Positions 10,255 to 19,047 of a DNA stretch of 64,000 bases are shown here, piece by piece; position 1 is the first letter of the stretch; every line of letters begins with the position of its first letter. Position numbers and translations under genes: made by a program. Source of the stretch: Bartonella queenslandensis (GTDB lineage: Bacteria; Pseudomonadota; Alphaproteobacteria; Rhizobiales; Rhizobiaceae); the NCBI RefSeq assembly GCF_018155095.1, contig NZ_NAAI01000008.1, forward strand, positions 1-64,000. The letters run 5' to 3'. The notes under the pieces are model-generated. The model worked only from the letters and a program-made list of their open reading frames with translations, did no database searches and had not been told where the DNA came from.

Positions 10255-10515
10255 ATGAATGATACAGTAACCGACCAAACACACGCTATATCCGTCAATC
10301 AATTACGCTCTTTTATCGAACGAATTGAACGACTAGAAGAAGAAAAAAAGACGATTTCTGACGATATTAAAGACGTATATACTGAACTTAAAGGCTCTGG
10401 TTTTGATAGTAAAGCGGTTCGAAGCATTATACGGTTGCGTAAAAAAGAAGAGCATGAACGAATGGAAGAAGAAGCAATCATTGAGCTTTATAAAAATGCA
10501 CTTGGGATGAGTTAA
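10255..10515 (+). CDS. gapR: GapR-like DUF2312 (UPF0335) nucleoid protein
   Basis: 86-residue protein of the DUF2312 family. The Caulobacter member GapR is a nucleoid-associated protein that binds AT-rich, overtwisted DNA and is needed for chromosome replication and division. Here [20 protein letters not shown] and the basic segment [21 protein letters not shown] show the expected coiled coil and DNA-binding surface. The ATG follows a good GGAG. It is monocistronic and divergent from the DUF1036-pyk pair. Function is taken from the family, not shown here. Confidence 0.9.
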   Translation: MNDTVTDQTHAISVNQLRSFIERIERLEEEKKTISDDIKDVYTELKGSGFDSKAVRSIIRLRKKEEHERMEEEAIIELYKNALGMS

Positions 10516-10877
10516 CTCTATTGATAACGTTGGAAATTTTCTTAAGAAAATGGAAAAAATGAGTAAATGCGAAAAAATTCTGCTCACTGTTTAAGTCATT
10601 TGTGCAAAATAACAAAAAATTCATGTAACTTGTGACAAGACGACTGGTCACAGGATGCGCAAGGTTACCACAGCCCTCACATTTAAAAGGATTCATGATA
10701 TGATGATCAATTAATTCATTATATAAGGAAAAATATTGAAAAAGATCAGCAAACTAAAATCGGCTAAACAAGAGTCTGAGCTTTTTACAGAAAAAGAGGT
10801 GTTAAGGATCTTAATCTTTTAGGATAGGGAAGAATTCAGCTTATTGATACATCTGGTAAAAAAACCTTAATAAAGCT
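10516..10877. other. Decayed spacer after gapR
   Basis: No intact gene. A short plus-strand frame around 10737-10820 (KKISKLKSAKQESELFTEKE) reads like a fragment of a protein but is stopped quickly and has no recognisable family. I see no terminator. Confidence 0.35.
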
Positions 10878-11444
10878 TCATTCGAATCCATAGGCAGGCT
10901 CATAGCGATTATTCCTTCGAGAAGTTAAAATGTGATCCCTCCATTTTCCAGCAATCATCAAATAATCTTTGGCATAGCCTTCTTTTTCAAAATGAAGACG
11001 TTTTAATAAAAGCCCGCTTTTTATGTTCTCTGGTCTATAATTTGCCATCACTCTATGCAGATGATAAACATCAAAGATATGCGCTATTAGAGCCGATAAA
11101 CTCTCAAACATGAGGCCTTTGCCTTGTTGTTTTTCATCAAGAGAAAAACCAAGATGACAGGCTTGAAAAACACCACGAACCACGTTTGTAAAGTTCACAA
11201 CACCAATAATTGTGTTTTCATTTTTTAATCGTACAGCATATCGGTATGCTTGTCCTTGTGCGCTTTCATAAGCAAATGTACCGGCTCGTGTTTCCCAAGC
11301 TGTTAGGCTGTGGTAATCATCAGATCTTGACGGTTCAAAAGGACGCAAATAATTCACATTACGCAAAAAATAAGAAGATAGTTCAACAACATCTTCTAAA
11401 CCGATCAATGTAGAAATTGTTCGCTTTGTTTTAATTACCACCAT
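10878..11444 (-). CDS. GNAT family N-acetyltransferase (RimJ/RimL-like)
   Basis: 188-residue acetyltransferase of the RimJ type, which acetylates N-terminal alanines of ribosomal or other proteins using acetyl-CoA. The segments IIGVVNFTNVVRGVFQACHL, GFSLDEKQQGKGLMFESL (acetyl-CoA loop QGKG) and HRVMANYRPENIKSGLLLKR, ending LHFEKEGYAKDYL, follow the family pattern. A strong AGGAGGGG precedes the ATG. The substrate cannot be told from the sequence. An integrase-remnant repeat lies upstream. Confidence 0.88.
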   Translation of the reverse strand: MVVIKTKRTISTLIGLEDVVELSSYFLRNVNYLRPFEPSRSDDYHSLTAWETRAGTFAYESAQGQAYRYAVRLKNENTIIGVVNFTNVVRGVFQACHLGFSLDEKQQGKGLMFESLSALIAHIFDVYHLHRVMANYRPENIKSGLLLKRLHFEKEGYAKDYLMIAGKWRDHILTSRRNNRYEPAYGFE

Positions 11445-11520
11445 TTTCCCCTCCTAGAAACATTCCAATAACGCGTTAATTTATCATGACAAATCATGAG
11501 GTTAAACTTAAATTATAACG

Positions 11521-12056
11521 GTGACTACAGAAAGCTTTTCTCACCACATCGCTTATCACATTAGAATCAATAAGGACCATTTGCTTTTCCTTCATAAGCA
11601 AGATTGGTATATTCTAATAGGGTCACGACCTTCACGTAAAACAGAACACCAGCCAGTTGCCAATTCACGGGCTTGTTTTAAAGAGACATCTCTCAAAGAG
11701 CACCCAAGCCCATTTCACAACGCCAACCATGAAGGGTATAACGATAAAGCCCTCATGAAATAATATAGCACCACCATCTTTACGCTTACAGAAAAGCAAG
11801 CCGGTATACCATCACACACTTTGCCAGCTCGTGGATGTTGCGACAGCTCTTGGCACTTGAGAGCGTTCATAAGCGGCATTTTTAGTCCTTGTCTATACAG
11901 TTTTTACCCACATGGCCCACCCGCTTGTGGTGTGCAAGCAAGTGTTTTTATTGATTCAACATGGAACAGATTTGAAATGAGAGAATCTTACGTTATTCGA
12001 GGTTCTAATTCAATATAAATAATGTTAAATTATCATTATAAATCAATATATTGTCT
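11521..12056 (-). repeat. Integrase-remnant repeat, copy A (reverse)
   Basis: One of the longest copies of the dispersed repeat. Read on the minus strand it starts TTGATTTATAATGATAA, passes the leader with the ACGTAAGATTCTCTCATT hairpin arm, then enters a frame like the N-terminal domain of P4-type integrases (AGKVCDG, ERCEMGLG-like region, DVSLKQARELAT, LREGRDPI). Frameshifts and stops break it, so it is a relic. Confidence 0.8.
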
Positions 12057-12084
12057 AGGTCATAAGGTATAAAGACAAGGAAAG

Positions 12085-12180
12085 ACTTCTTATAAATTTA
12101 TGAATGCACTCAAATACTAAAAGCTATAGGAACATTGGAGTCTGGCAAAATCTGCGATGAGACGGGCATACTTCTATGTA
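12085..12180 (+). repeat. Integrase-remnant repeat, short forward copy
   Basis: TTTATGAATGCACTCAAATAC and the following LAK-CDE-like frame match the start of the integrase remnant seen best at 50435-50644. It faces copy A almost back to back, giving an inverted pair. Confidence 0.55.
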
Positions 12181-12280
12181 TGAAATTGCGACAAAACGCA
12201 CCGCATCAATCGTTTTTTCTTTATCAAGAATTGTGTAAAAAAGCCAAACATAAACAGTAAAGCTCGCTCGCAACCCCCAT

Positions 12281-12386
12281 TAACCAGAGTCATAACTTTT
12301 AACCGCAGTCAAAAGTGTGGAGCCAAAAGCTGCTCTTTATAAATTTAATGGCACATTATTTTTCAATACACCCAAGCGTTCTACAT
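12281..12386 (-). pseudogene. Decayed internal fragment of the ABC-F gene
   Basis: This aligns to about 13463-13573 inside the ABC-F ATPase gene. Shared blocks are CCAGA-TCAT-ACTTTTA, TCAAAAGTG, CTTTATA and CCCAAGCG--CTACAT, in order. It lies downstream of the intact gene and encodes nothing. Confidence 0.65.
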
Positions 12387-12438
12387 AAAGCAATGATACA
12401 ATACGAATCAAAATACTTAGATATTAATATTTGAAACA

Positions 12439-14301
12439 TTAACGTGAACATGCATCCATTTCTTCGCGTAAAATTTCAAGTTCTAGCCATTCTTCTTGCT
12501 TTTGTGTGCAAGTATTTTTCTTTTTTTCCAATGCCGTTGATAAACGTTCAAAGCGTTCTTTATCACGGCGATAAAGAGCTGGATCAGAGAGCTCTTGTTC
12601 AATTTTTTTTATTTCATTTTGCAAAACAGCGATTTCTTCAGGTAATTTTTCCAATGCATAAACCTGTTTATAAGACAGTTTTCTTGGTACTTTTTTCCCT
12701 CGCGCTATCAAGCTACCCTCTGTTGATGAGGTCTGTTTTGAAAACGCTTCCGCATGAGATTTTGAAGATTCTTTACGAGGCGATAATTTTATTTCTTTGC
12801 GTTTTGAATTCAAGACTTTCTTATTTTGCGCTATCATATCACTATAGCCGCCCGCATATAAAACCCAATGACCATCGCCTTGAGGTGCCAACATATGAGT
12901 TACAGTACGATCTAAAAAGTCTCTGTCATGGCTAACCAACAACACTGTTCCTGTAAAATCAGCAATAAATTCTTGTAACAAATCCAAAGTTTCCATATCC
13001 AAATCATTGGTCGGTTCGTCAAGAATCAAAAAATTTGCAGGACGCGAAAGAAGGCGTGCAAGCATGAGACGTGCTCTTTCTCCCCCTGAAAATTCTTTAA
13101 GGGGGGTGCGTGCTTGTTCAGGCAAAAATAAAAAGTCTTTCATATAAGAAACCACATGCCGTTCCTGCCCATTGATCACAAGAGTATCACCCCTTCCCCC
13201 CGTTAAATAATGCGCCAAAGTTTCTTCTTCATTGACAATACGTTGCTGATCAAGCAATGCTACGGAGAGGTTATAGCCATGCCTCACCGTTCCACTATCC
13301 ACAGCTTCTTTCCCAATCAATACAGAAAGGAGCGTTGTTTTTCCAATACCATTAGGCCCGACCAATCCGATTCGATCCCCCCGTTGAATGCGTAAAGAGA
13401 AATCTTTCACAATAACGCGCTCACCATAAGATTTTAAAACTTTCTTTGCTTCAAGCACCAGTTGACCAGAATCATGACTTTTAGCTGCGCTCAAAAGTGC
13501 ACTTCCCGGCTGTCCTTTATAGGTTTGATGACGCTGTCGTAATTCTTTTAATTCGCCCAAGCGCCGTACATTACGCTTACGCCGTGCACTCACGCCATAA
13601 CGCAACCATTGCTCTTCACGAGCAATTTGGCGCCCCAATTTATGCTGCTCAATCGCTTCTTCTTCCAGTGCTTTATCACGCCAATTTTCAAACTCAGAAA
13701 AACGCTTTTCCAGCCTTTTGGTTGTGCCACGATCAAGCCATACCGTTGAACGCGTAACATTTTCTAAAAATCTCCGATCATGGGAAATCACCACAATTGC
13801 TGAACGCAAAGAAGACAAAACCCCTTCCAACCATTCAATGGTTGGCAAATCAAGATGATTGGTTGGTTCATCTAAGAACAAAATATCAGGCTTTGCAGCA
13901 ATGGCCCGTAACAATGAAACACGCCTCTTTTCACCCCCTGAAAGCGTTTCTAATTTTTCTACCCCCGAAAACCCTAAATTTGTGCGAAGCGTATTGATCC
14001 ACTGGACATCAGATGTCTCGTCCAGCCCCGCTTCCATATAAGCGTTAATATCTTCAAAACCCGAACAATCCGGATTTTGAGAGACATAACGAAGTGTCAC
14101 CCGAGGGTGGCGAAAAATTTCACCCCCATGAGGCTCTAATATTCCTGCGGCAATTTTCAACAGGGTCGATTTTCCACAACCATTCCGGCCCACCAACGCA
14201 ATACGCGCCCCCTGCTCAACCGATAAAAAGGCTCGGTTGAGCAAAGGCGTTGTCCCAAAGGTTAGGAAAATGCGGTCAAGCCGCAGCAATGGCACCGCCA
14301 T
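12439..14301 (-). CDS. uup: ABC-F family ATPase (Uup-like)
   Basis: Soluble protein with two ABC ATPase domains and no membrane part, the ABC-F type that acts on ribosomes or nucleic acids. Domain 1 has GRNGCGKST, LSGGEKRR and ILFLDEPTNHLD; domain 2 has GPNGIGKTT, FSGGERAR and FLILDEPTNDLD. The C-terminal ~70 residues form a coiled coil (LPEEIAVLQNEIKKIEQEL), as in Uup. I start at MAVPLLRLDRI (620 residues) because its ATG overlaps the upstream lipoprotein stop as TAATG and matches the family N terminus; an ATG seven codons earlier is open. Uup proper is a good match, but other ABC-F subtypes cannot be excluded. Confidence 0.92.
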   Translation of the reverse strand: MAVPLLRLDRIFLTFGTTPLLNRAFLSVEQGARIALVGRNGCGKSTLLKIAAGILEPHGGEIFRHPRVTLRYVSQNPDCSGFEDINAYMEAGLDETSDVQWINTLRTNLGFSGVEKLETLSGGEKRRVSLLRAIAAKPDILFLDEPTNHLDLPTIEWLEGVLSSLRSAIVVISHDRRFLENVTRSTVWLDRGTTKRLEKRFSEFENWRDKALEEEAIEQHKLGRQIAREEQWLRYGVSARRKRNVRRLGELKELRQRHQTYKGQPGSALLSAAKSHDSGQLVLEAKKVLKSYGERVIVKDFSLRIQRGDRIGLVGPNGIGKTTLLSVLIGKEAVDSGTVRHGYNLSVALLDQQRIVNEEETLAHYLTGGRGDTLVINGQERHVVSYMKDFLFLPEQARTPLKEFSGGERARLMLARLLSRPANFLILDEPTNDLDMETLDLLQEFIADFTGTVLLVSHDRDFLDRTVTHMLAPQGDGHWVLYAGGYSDMIAQNKKVLNSKRKEIKLSPRKESSKSHAEAFSKQTSSTEGSLIARGKKVPRKLSYKQVYALEKLPEEIAVLQNEIKKIEQELSDPALYRRDKERFERLSTALEKKKNTCTQKQEEWLELEILREEMDACSR

Positions 14302-14687
14302 TAACGAACGCGGCGCGGACAAGGTGCTTGATACATCATCCCTCTTGCATCACGGTAAGTACACAATTGTTGTACCGGAACTCTTTGTGCACAAGGTGCT
14401 TGGTAAACATGTCCTCTACGACCACGATACGTACACAATTGTGACGCCTGTCTTTGTTGTCTTCTTTGATTTGCAGCTTCACCTGTTACTGTTCCAGCCA
14501 AAGCACCAAATGCTGCACCGGTAAGCACGGCTCCAGCAGTACTTCCACCAATAGCACTTCCAGCCAAAGCACCGATTGTTGCTCCCCCCAAACCGTAACG
14601 TGCAACACGTTCATCATTTGTGGTACAAGCTACCGAACTGAAACCAATTGCGGAAACGACGGCCACTTTTAAAACTGATTTTAACAT
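14301..14687 (-). CDS. Glycine-zipper lipoprotein
   Basis: Outer-membrane-type small lipoprotein, 128 residues from the second ATG, chosen because GAAGGAAAGG lies at the right distance. The signal peptide MLKSVLKVAVVSAIGFSSVAC ends in a lipobox with Cys21. A glycine-zipper segment (GATIGALAGSAIGGSTAGAV) follows. Two similar C-terminal repeats, QLCTYRGRRGHVYQAPC and QLCTYRDARGMMYQAPC, each carry a Cys pair. The stop overlaps the ABC-F start by one base. Function unknown; zipper lipoproteins of this kind are common in Bartonella and Brucella. Confidence 0.85.
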   Translation of the reverse strand: MLKSVLKVAVVSAIGFSSVACTTNDERVARYGLGGATIGALAGSAIGGSTAGAVLTGAAFGALAGTVTGEAANQRRQQRQASQLCTYRGRRGHVYQAPCAQRVPVQQLCTYRDARGMMYQAPCPRRVR

Positions 14688-14791
14688 ATCAAAACCTTTC
14701 CTTCTCAAGATCAATACATAATATATCGTTTATGTCGGCACTTAAATCACTAGGCCCCCCCCTGCCTTATTCAAAATATATCGGAAGAGCT

Positions 14792-15427
14792 TTATGGAAT
14801 AGGCACAGACGCTAACAATATAGCTTTTCCAGAACCTAAATGGCAAGAAAAGGTTCCACAAATACGGTTAGAAAGTGTTAAAGAAGATCCAAATGACACA
14901 TTTTTACCACAAATTGGCCATTTTACGCCTTTCAGCGTTAAGTCTTTTAAGTCAGAAAAACCGATAAGACTAAATAAACACCCTTTAGGCAAATCATATG
15001 ACACGAGATTTGGCAAAACCGGCCAGCCTTCTTCCAAACCGCTTGTCAACAACACTGAAATGCCTTTTTCAGCCATCATCAACGCTTGCGTCATATGAGA
15101 AAGGCTATGATCACTTCGCTCCCCTCCTAAAGCCCCGCACAAAATAAGCTTTTTAGCACCATTTTGTAGCGCTCTTTCACAAGCCAAAGCGCTATCTGTC
15201 ATATCTTTATCAGCAGGAAAAACCTCACGTGGAACATGGTTATATTTGTCTATCAAAGTCTGATCAGACGAATCAAAATCCCCTAACCACAACTCAGGCT
15301 TCACATTAAGCACGGTCGCATGACGCATACCACCATCCGCAGCAATCACTCGGCTATTTTGAATTTGATTAAGCAAACGATCAGTGATAGAAAGATTTCC
15401 ATTTAACAATATCGTAAATGTTGTCAT
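14792..15427 (-). CDS. thiN: Thiamine pyrophosphokinase
   Basis: Makes thiamine diphosphate from thiamine and ATP. At 211 residues it has the typical length. VIAADGGMRHA, ELWLGDFDSSD and FPADKDMTDSALACERAL are the catalytic Asp-rich motifs, and LGGERSDHSLSHM is the thiamine-site signature. It supplies the cofactor used by transketolase in this same window. It is divergent from the M48 protease gene. I see no TPP riboswitch upstream. Confidence 0.92.
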   Translation of the reverse strand: MTTFTILLNGNLSITDRLLNQIQNSRVIAADGGMRHATVLNVKPELWLGDFDSSDQTLIDKYNHVPREVFPADKDMTDSALACERALQNGAKKLILCGALGGERSDHSLSHMTQALMMAEKGISVLLTSGLEEGWPVLPNLVSYDLPKGCLFSLIGFSDLKDLTLKGVKWPICGKNVSFGSSLTLSNRICGTFSCHLGSGKAILLASVPIP

Positions 15428-15573
15428 GCCCTATTTTGCCTTTCACAGAATTTTTTCTCTCGCATCCCTTTATCGATGAGCGCTATTTTTTATACATAAG
15501 AACTGTAATATAGCCAAACGAACCCTTATCCCTAAAGATTCTTAAAAAAAACACACACAATACAAAGATACAT

Positions 15574-17151
15574 ATGAAATTCGCCAAACTACACCGGAGA
15601 AGCACTCTGCACCACAATCCAACACACGCGATTTTTCAACGAAATTTTCTTTTTCGCTCTCTCCCTTATACAATCACTTTCATCAGTTTAATGCTTCTCC
15701 TTTCAGCTTGTCATACGCATCTATCTCAAAATGATAAGCTCTCTTCCAATTCCTCTGAAACAATCAAACGTACCAACAATAATAATATCTATGTCACATT
15801 AAGCACTCTGCAACACCCCCGTATTGTGCAAATGTATGGTGGCGCCTATCGTGATGCAAAACTTGAACGCTTTTTAGCAAGAATTATCCGTAAACTAACC
15901 ATTGCATCCCACCATTCTTATCATAACTATTCTGTAACAATTTTAAACTCAGAAAGTATCAATGCATTTGCACTCCCCAATGGTTCGATATACATCACCC
16001 GTGGTATGTTAGCACTTGCCAATGATTCTTCAGAAGTTGCTGCAATTTTAGCTCATGAGATAGCACACATCAGAGCCAATCATGGTATTTTACGCCTGCA
16101 AAAAGAAGCCCAATTGAAGAGGACCCATCATATGTCCTCACGTCTTCTTTCTTCTATAAGCAAAAAACTTCACCCTCCCTTACAAAACAACCAACAACTT
16201 GCACAATTTTCCCGCAATCAAGAGCTGGAAGCTGATTTCCTTGCCCTCGAAATGCTCCAACAAACAGGATATGATCCATTTGCTTTACCGCGTTTTCTTC
16301 AAACGATGGAAGCCTATAGTCATTTTCAGAATATTTTTGGCCCGTCAAACGCCTTCTTAGACTTTCTAGCCTCTCACCCAACCACCCCCCAACGCATTCA
16401 ACTGGCAATAGAAAAAGCACATAAAATCAGTAAAGAGAATAATAAAATCATCGATCGTGATTCTTTTCTCAAAAGCATTGATGGCATGACTTTTGGAGGA
16501 AGCTTTTACACTGGATTTGTACGAGACAACCAATTTATTCATCCACAATTGCGCATTGCTTTTTCTGTTCCCAACGATTTTACAATAGAACATTCAGCAC
16601 ACACTGTTTGGGCCAGCGGATCCAATAAAATTGCGATTCGTTTTGATGCTATTCCCCATTCTCCTGGAATATCTGCAAGTGATTATTTGAAAAGCGGGTG
16701 GATTATTGGGCTAGACCCATCCTCTATCCGCCCCCTCACAATTCAAGACCTCCCCAATCAAGGATTCACGGGTCCAGGACATCTCGTCCACAATTTACTT
16801 GGAGCACAAGCCCGCGCAACCCATGAGAAATGGCAATTTGATGTGGTTGTCATTCTGTTCAATAATCATATTTTTCGTTTTCTGACAGCAGCCCCCCGTA
16901 ATTCTCAAAATTTTGCAGAGATTACCAAAAAAACGGTACAAAGCTTTCACCCTCTTTCAACTTCACAGTTAAAAAAATTGAAACCCTTAAAGATCAGTAT
17001 TGTCCGCGTTAAACAAGGAGAAAATGTTGCAAACCTTGCCAATAAAATGCAACACACACCAGACAAAGAAAAACTCTTTCGTATTCTCAACGGCCTCTCA
17101 CCAACTCAAACTTTAAGCGCCGGTACAAAAGTGAAAATTATCACCGAATAA
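15574..17151 (+). CDS. M48 family periplasmic metalloprotease, lipoprotein-like
   Basis: Zinc peptidase of 525 residues. A hydrophobic N-terminal segment ends LLLSAC at Cys46, a lipobox, though with a long preceding region. The catalytic HEIAH is at 161-165 within LAHEIAHIRANH, and the third ligand glutamate is in QELEADFLALEML. The C-terminal ~50 residues (VKQGENVANLANKMQ ... LFRILNGLSPTQTLSAGTKVKI) look LysM-like. The family includes BepA/LoiP, which degrade or help assemble outer-membrane proteins; the precise role here is inferred. It stands alone and is divergent from thiN. Confidence 0.9.
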   Translation: MKFAKLHRRSTLHHNPTHAIFQRNFLFRSLPYTITFISLMLLLSACHTHLSQNDKLSSNSSETIKRTNNNNIYVTLSTLQHPRIVQMYGGAYRDAKLERFLARIIRKLTIASHHSYHNYSVTILNSESINAFALPNGSIYITRGMLALANDSSEVAAILAHEIAHIRANHGILRLQKEAQLKRTHHMSSRLLSSISKKLHPPLQNNQQLAQFSRNQELEADFLALEMLQQTGYDPFALPRFLQTMEAYSHFQNIFGPSNAFLDFLASHPTTPQRIQLAIEKAHKISKENNKIIDRDSFLKSIDGMTFGGSFYTGFVRDNQFIHPQLRIAFSVPNDFTIEHSAHTVWASGSNKIAIRFDAIPHSPGISASDYLKSGWIIGLDPSSIRPLTIQDLPNQGFTGPGHLVHNLLGAQARATHEKWQFDVVVILFNNHIFRFLTAAPRNSQNFAEITKKTVQSFHPLSTSQLKKLKPLKISIVRVKQGENVANLANKMQHTPDKEKLFRILNGLSPTQTLSAGTKVKIITE

Positions 17152-17229
17152 GGCTCTTTTTTCACCTGCTATAGTTTTGATTCTTTTCTGTCTGTATCAC
17201 GCCTTCCCCCCAAGCAATTGGCAAATGAA

Positions 17230-17458
17230 GCTGGTTCCCTCAAAACCAGCTTCATCATGCCCCCCTCACCTATAACATTCTCCTTCCCCCTAAAAAGCCT
17301 TATCGCAGCTTATATATCGTGAAGATCTTCTGAATGAACGGTCAGGAGAGCAGAAGATTATTTCTGCGCAGTCCTTCTCAGACAAACCTCCCCCTCCAAT
17401 CTTCTTCTGCTCATAAAACGGCTCAATGAACCCGTAAGGAAAGGTATTGCTTGATAAA
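17230..17458 (-). pseudogene. Tandem duplicate of the rpoH 3' end and its hairpin
   Basis: A 229-bp unit whose right-hand copy starts at 17459 and runs into rpoH itself. Both copies hold the hairpin GAAGCTGGTT ... AACCAGCTTC, the ATAACATTCTCCTTCCC block, and the last ~50 bp of rpoH (CTTCTGAATGAACGGTCAGG). The left copy then diverges (about 17365-17458) from the rpoH coding sequence. It is non-coding debris directly downstream of the gene. Confidence 0.85.
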
Positions 17459-17541
17459 GCTGGTACCCTCAAAACCAGCTTCATCACGCCCTTCCCCTCA
17501 GCTATAACATTCTCCTTCCCTCTAAAAAGCCTTATCGTAGC

Positions 17542-18453
17542 TTATATATCATAAGCATCTTCTGAATGAACGGTCAGGAGAGCAGAACGCAATTTTTGCA
17601 AAGCCCGTGCTTCAATTTGACGCACACGCTCTTTCGAAATTCCTAATTTTTCACCCAAGACTTCTAAAGTAGCCCCCTCTTCATTGAGGCGACGAAAGCG
17701 AATAATTTCCAACTCTCGTTCATTGAGAATTTGCAACGCATCGTAAAGCCATTGCGTACGCCGTTGACCATCAATCACCTGCTCAATTAAAGCATCAGGA
17801 AGAGGGCTCTCATCAACCAAAACATCCATCTTCGCAATGGGATTATCACTGTTTTCAGAAACAGAAACGCTCAAGGAATTATCAGAACTGGAAAAACGAA
17901 AATCCATTGTTTCAACATCTCGTACAGAAACACCAAGTTTTTCGGCGATTGTGCGAAAAATATCCTGTTTTGACAAAGCACTATCATCTTGCACCAGTTT
18001 TGCGCGTAAACGCCGCAGATTAAAGAAAAGTGCTTTTTGCGAAGAACTGGTTCCTCCACGAACGATTGACCAGTTTCGCAAAATATAATCTTGAATAGAA
18101 GCGCGTATCCACCACGTTGCATAAGTCGAAAAACGTACTTCCCGATCAGGTTCAAAACGTGCAGCGGCTTCCAATAATCCGACATAGCCTTCTTGTACCA
18201 AATCCCCTAAGGGCATTTTGAAACGTTTAAAGCGGTTTGCAATAGCAATCACCAAACGCATATGAGCCGCTGCAATTTGATGCATGGCATCATCATCGCG
18301 TTTATCTTTCCATCGCAGAGCCAAATCATGCTCTTTTTGTCGTTCAAGATAAGGTGCTTTCATAGCAGAACGCATCATATTACGTCCTAAGCTTTTGTCT
18401 GCATCGCTATAATTTTTGCTGTTTTTATAAACAGCATTTGAAAGATTACCCAT
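17542..18453 (-). CDS. rpoH: RNA polymerase sigma factor RpoH (sigma-32)
   Basis: Heat-shock sigma factor of 303 residues. Region 2 is EGYVGLLEAAARFEPDREV followed by RFSTYATWWIRASIQDYIL. The RpoH box QKALFFNLR is at 139-147, separating RpoH from other group members. Region 4 ends with ISKERVRQIEARALQKLRS, the -35 recognition helix. It directs RNA polymerase to chaperone and protease promoters. Neighbouring fdxA and carD on the other side are a typical Hyphomicrobiales cluster. No heat-shock thermosensor hairpin was obvious in the 5' leader. Confidence 0.96.
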   Translation of the reverse strand: MGNLSNAVYKNSKNYSDADKSLGRNMMRSAMKAPYLERQKEHDLALRWKDKRDDDAMHQIAAAHMRLVIAIANRFKRFKMPLGDLVQEGYVGLLEAAARFEPDREVRFSTYATWWIRASIQDYILRNWSIVRGGTSSSQKALFFNLRRLRAKLVQDDSALSKQDIFRTIAEKLGVSVRDVETMDFRFSSSDNSLSVSVSENSDNPIAKMDVLVDESPLPDALIEQVIDGQRRTQWLYDALQILNERELEIIRFRRLNEEGATLEVLGEKLGISKERVRQIEARALQKLRSALLTVHSEDAYDI

Positions 18454-19047
18454 AATAACCCCTTGCGATTAAAATTATCAAAATTGATTTGGCAACGACA
18501 TCATTGTTATTTCTTAAAAAAGAACGCAAAAGTTGTCCACTTATGCATCACTACTTTAGCGTGTAATTTTATAATCGCAATTGTTTTTTTCATCATCATG
18601 GTAAAACTTCTTGTCATACGACATAATTTCACCTGCAAAATTCCCCCACAATATACCTTTTAGCCTATGAAATATTTGAAAAAACTTTCTGTTCACTTTT
18701 CATGGCAAAACAGCAAAAAAAATAAAATGATCAGACAAAAAACATTGCTGCTTTTTTGATGACCGATTCCGTTTCCTTTTAAATTTAGAGAATCTATCAT
18801 GCTTTCAGCTTTACATTACAACTAATAAGCCTTACATTACAACTAATAAGTGTAAATAGAAAATATAAAATATCCCAACTGAATGAAAACTGAATAAAAG
18901 AGAAGCATCTAAGTTGTAAATGCGCAAAAAGAAACATCAAAAAACGACAAGAGTGATTGAAGCAAGCGCAACAAACGTGTTAAAGAAAGAACAGCATTAT
19001 GGGGTTGTCGCAAAAAGCTTTTTACCAGTATCGCACTGAGAAAGAAA
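18454..19047. other. Divergent spacer with a 21-bp tandem repeat
   Basis: Upstream of rpoH (minus) and of the truncated helicase gene (plus). The only structure I see is a direct repeat of TTACATTACAACTAATAAG, copies at 18809-18829 and 18830-18850, differing by one base. The N-terminal half of the helicase that would normally be here is absent; no helicase motif is readable in this spacer. Confidence 0.5.

Noticed and set aside
15428-15573. TPP riboswitch upstream of thiN
   Set aside because: The leader is short and lacks the CTGAGA and ACCTGA-type core elements of the thi box.
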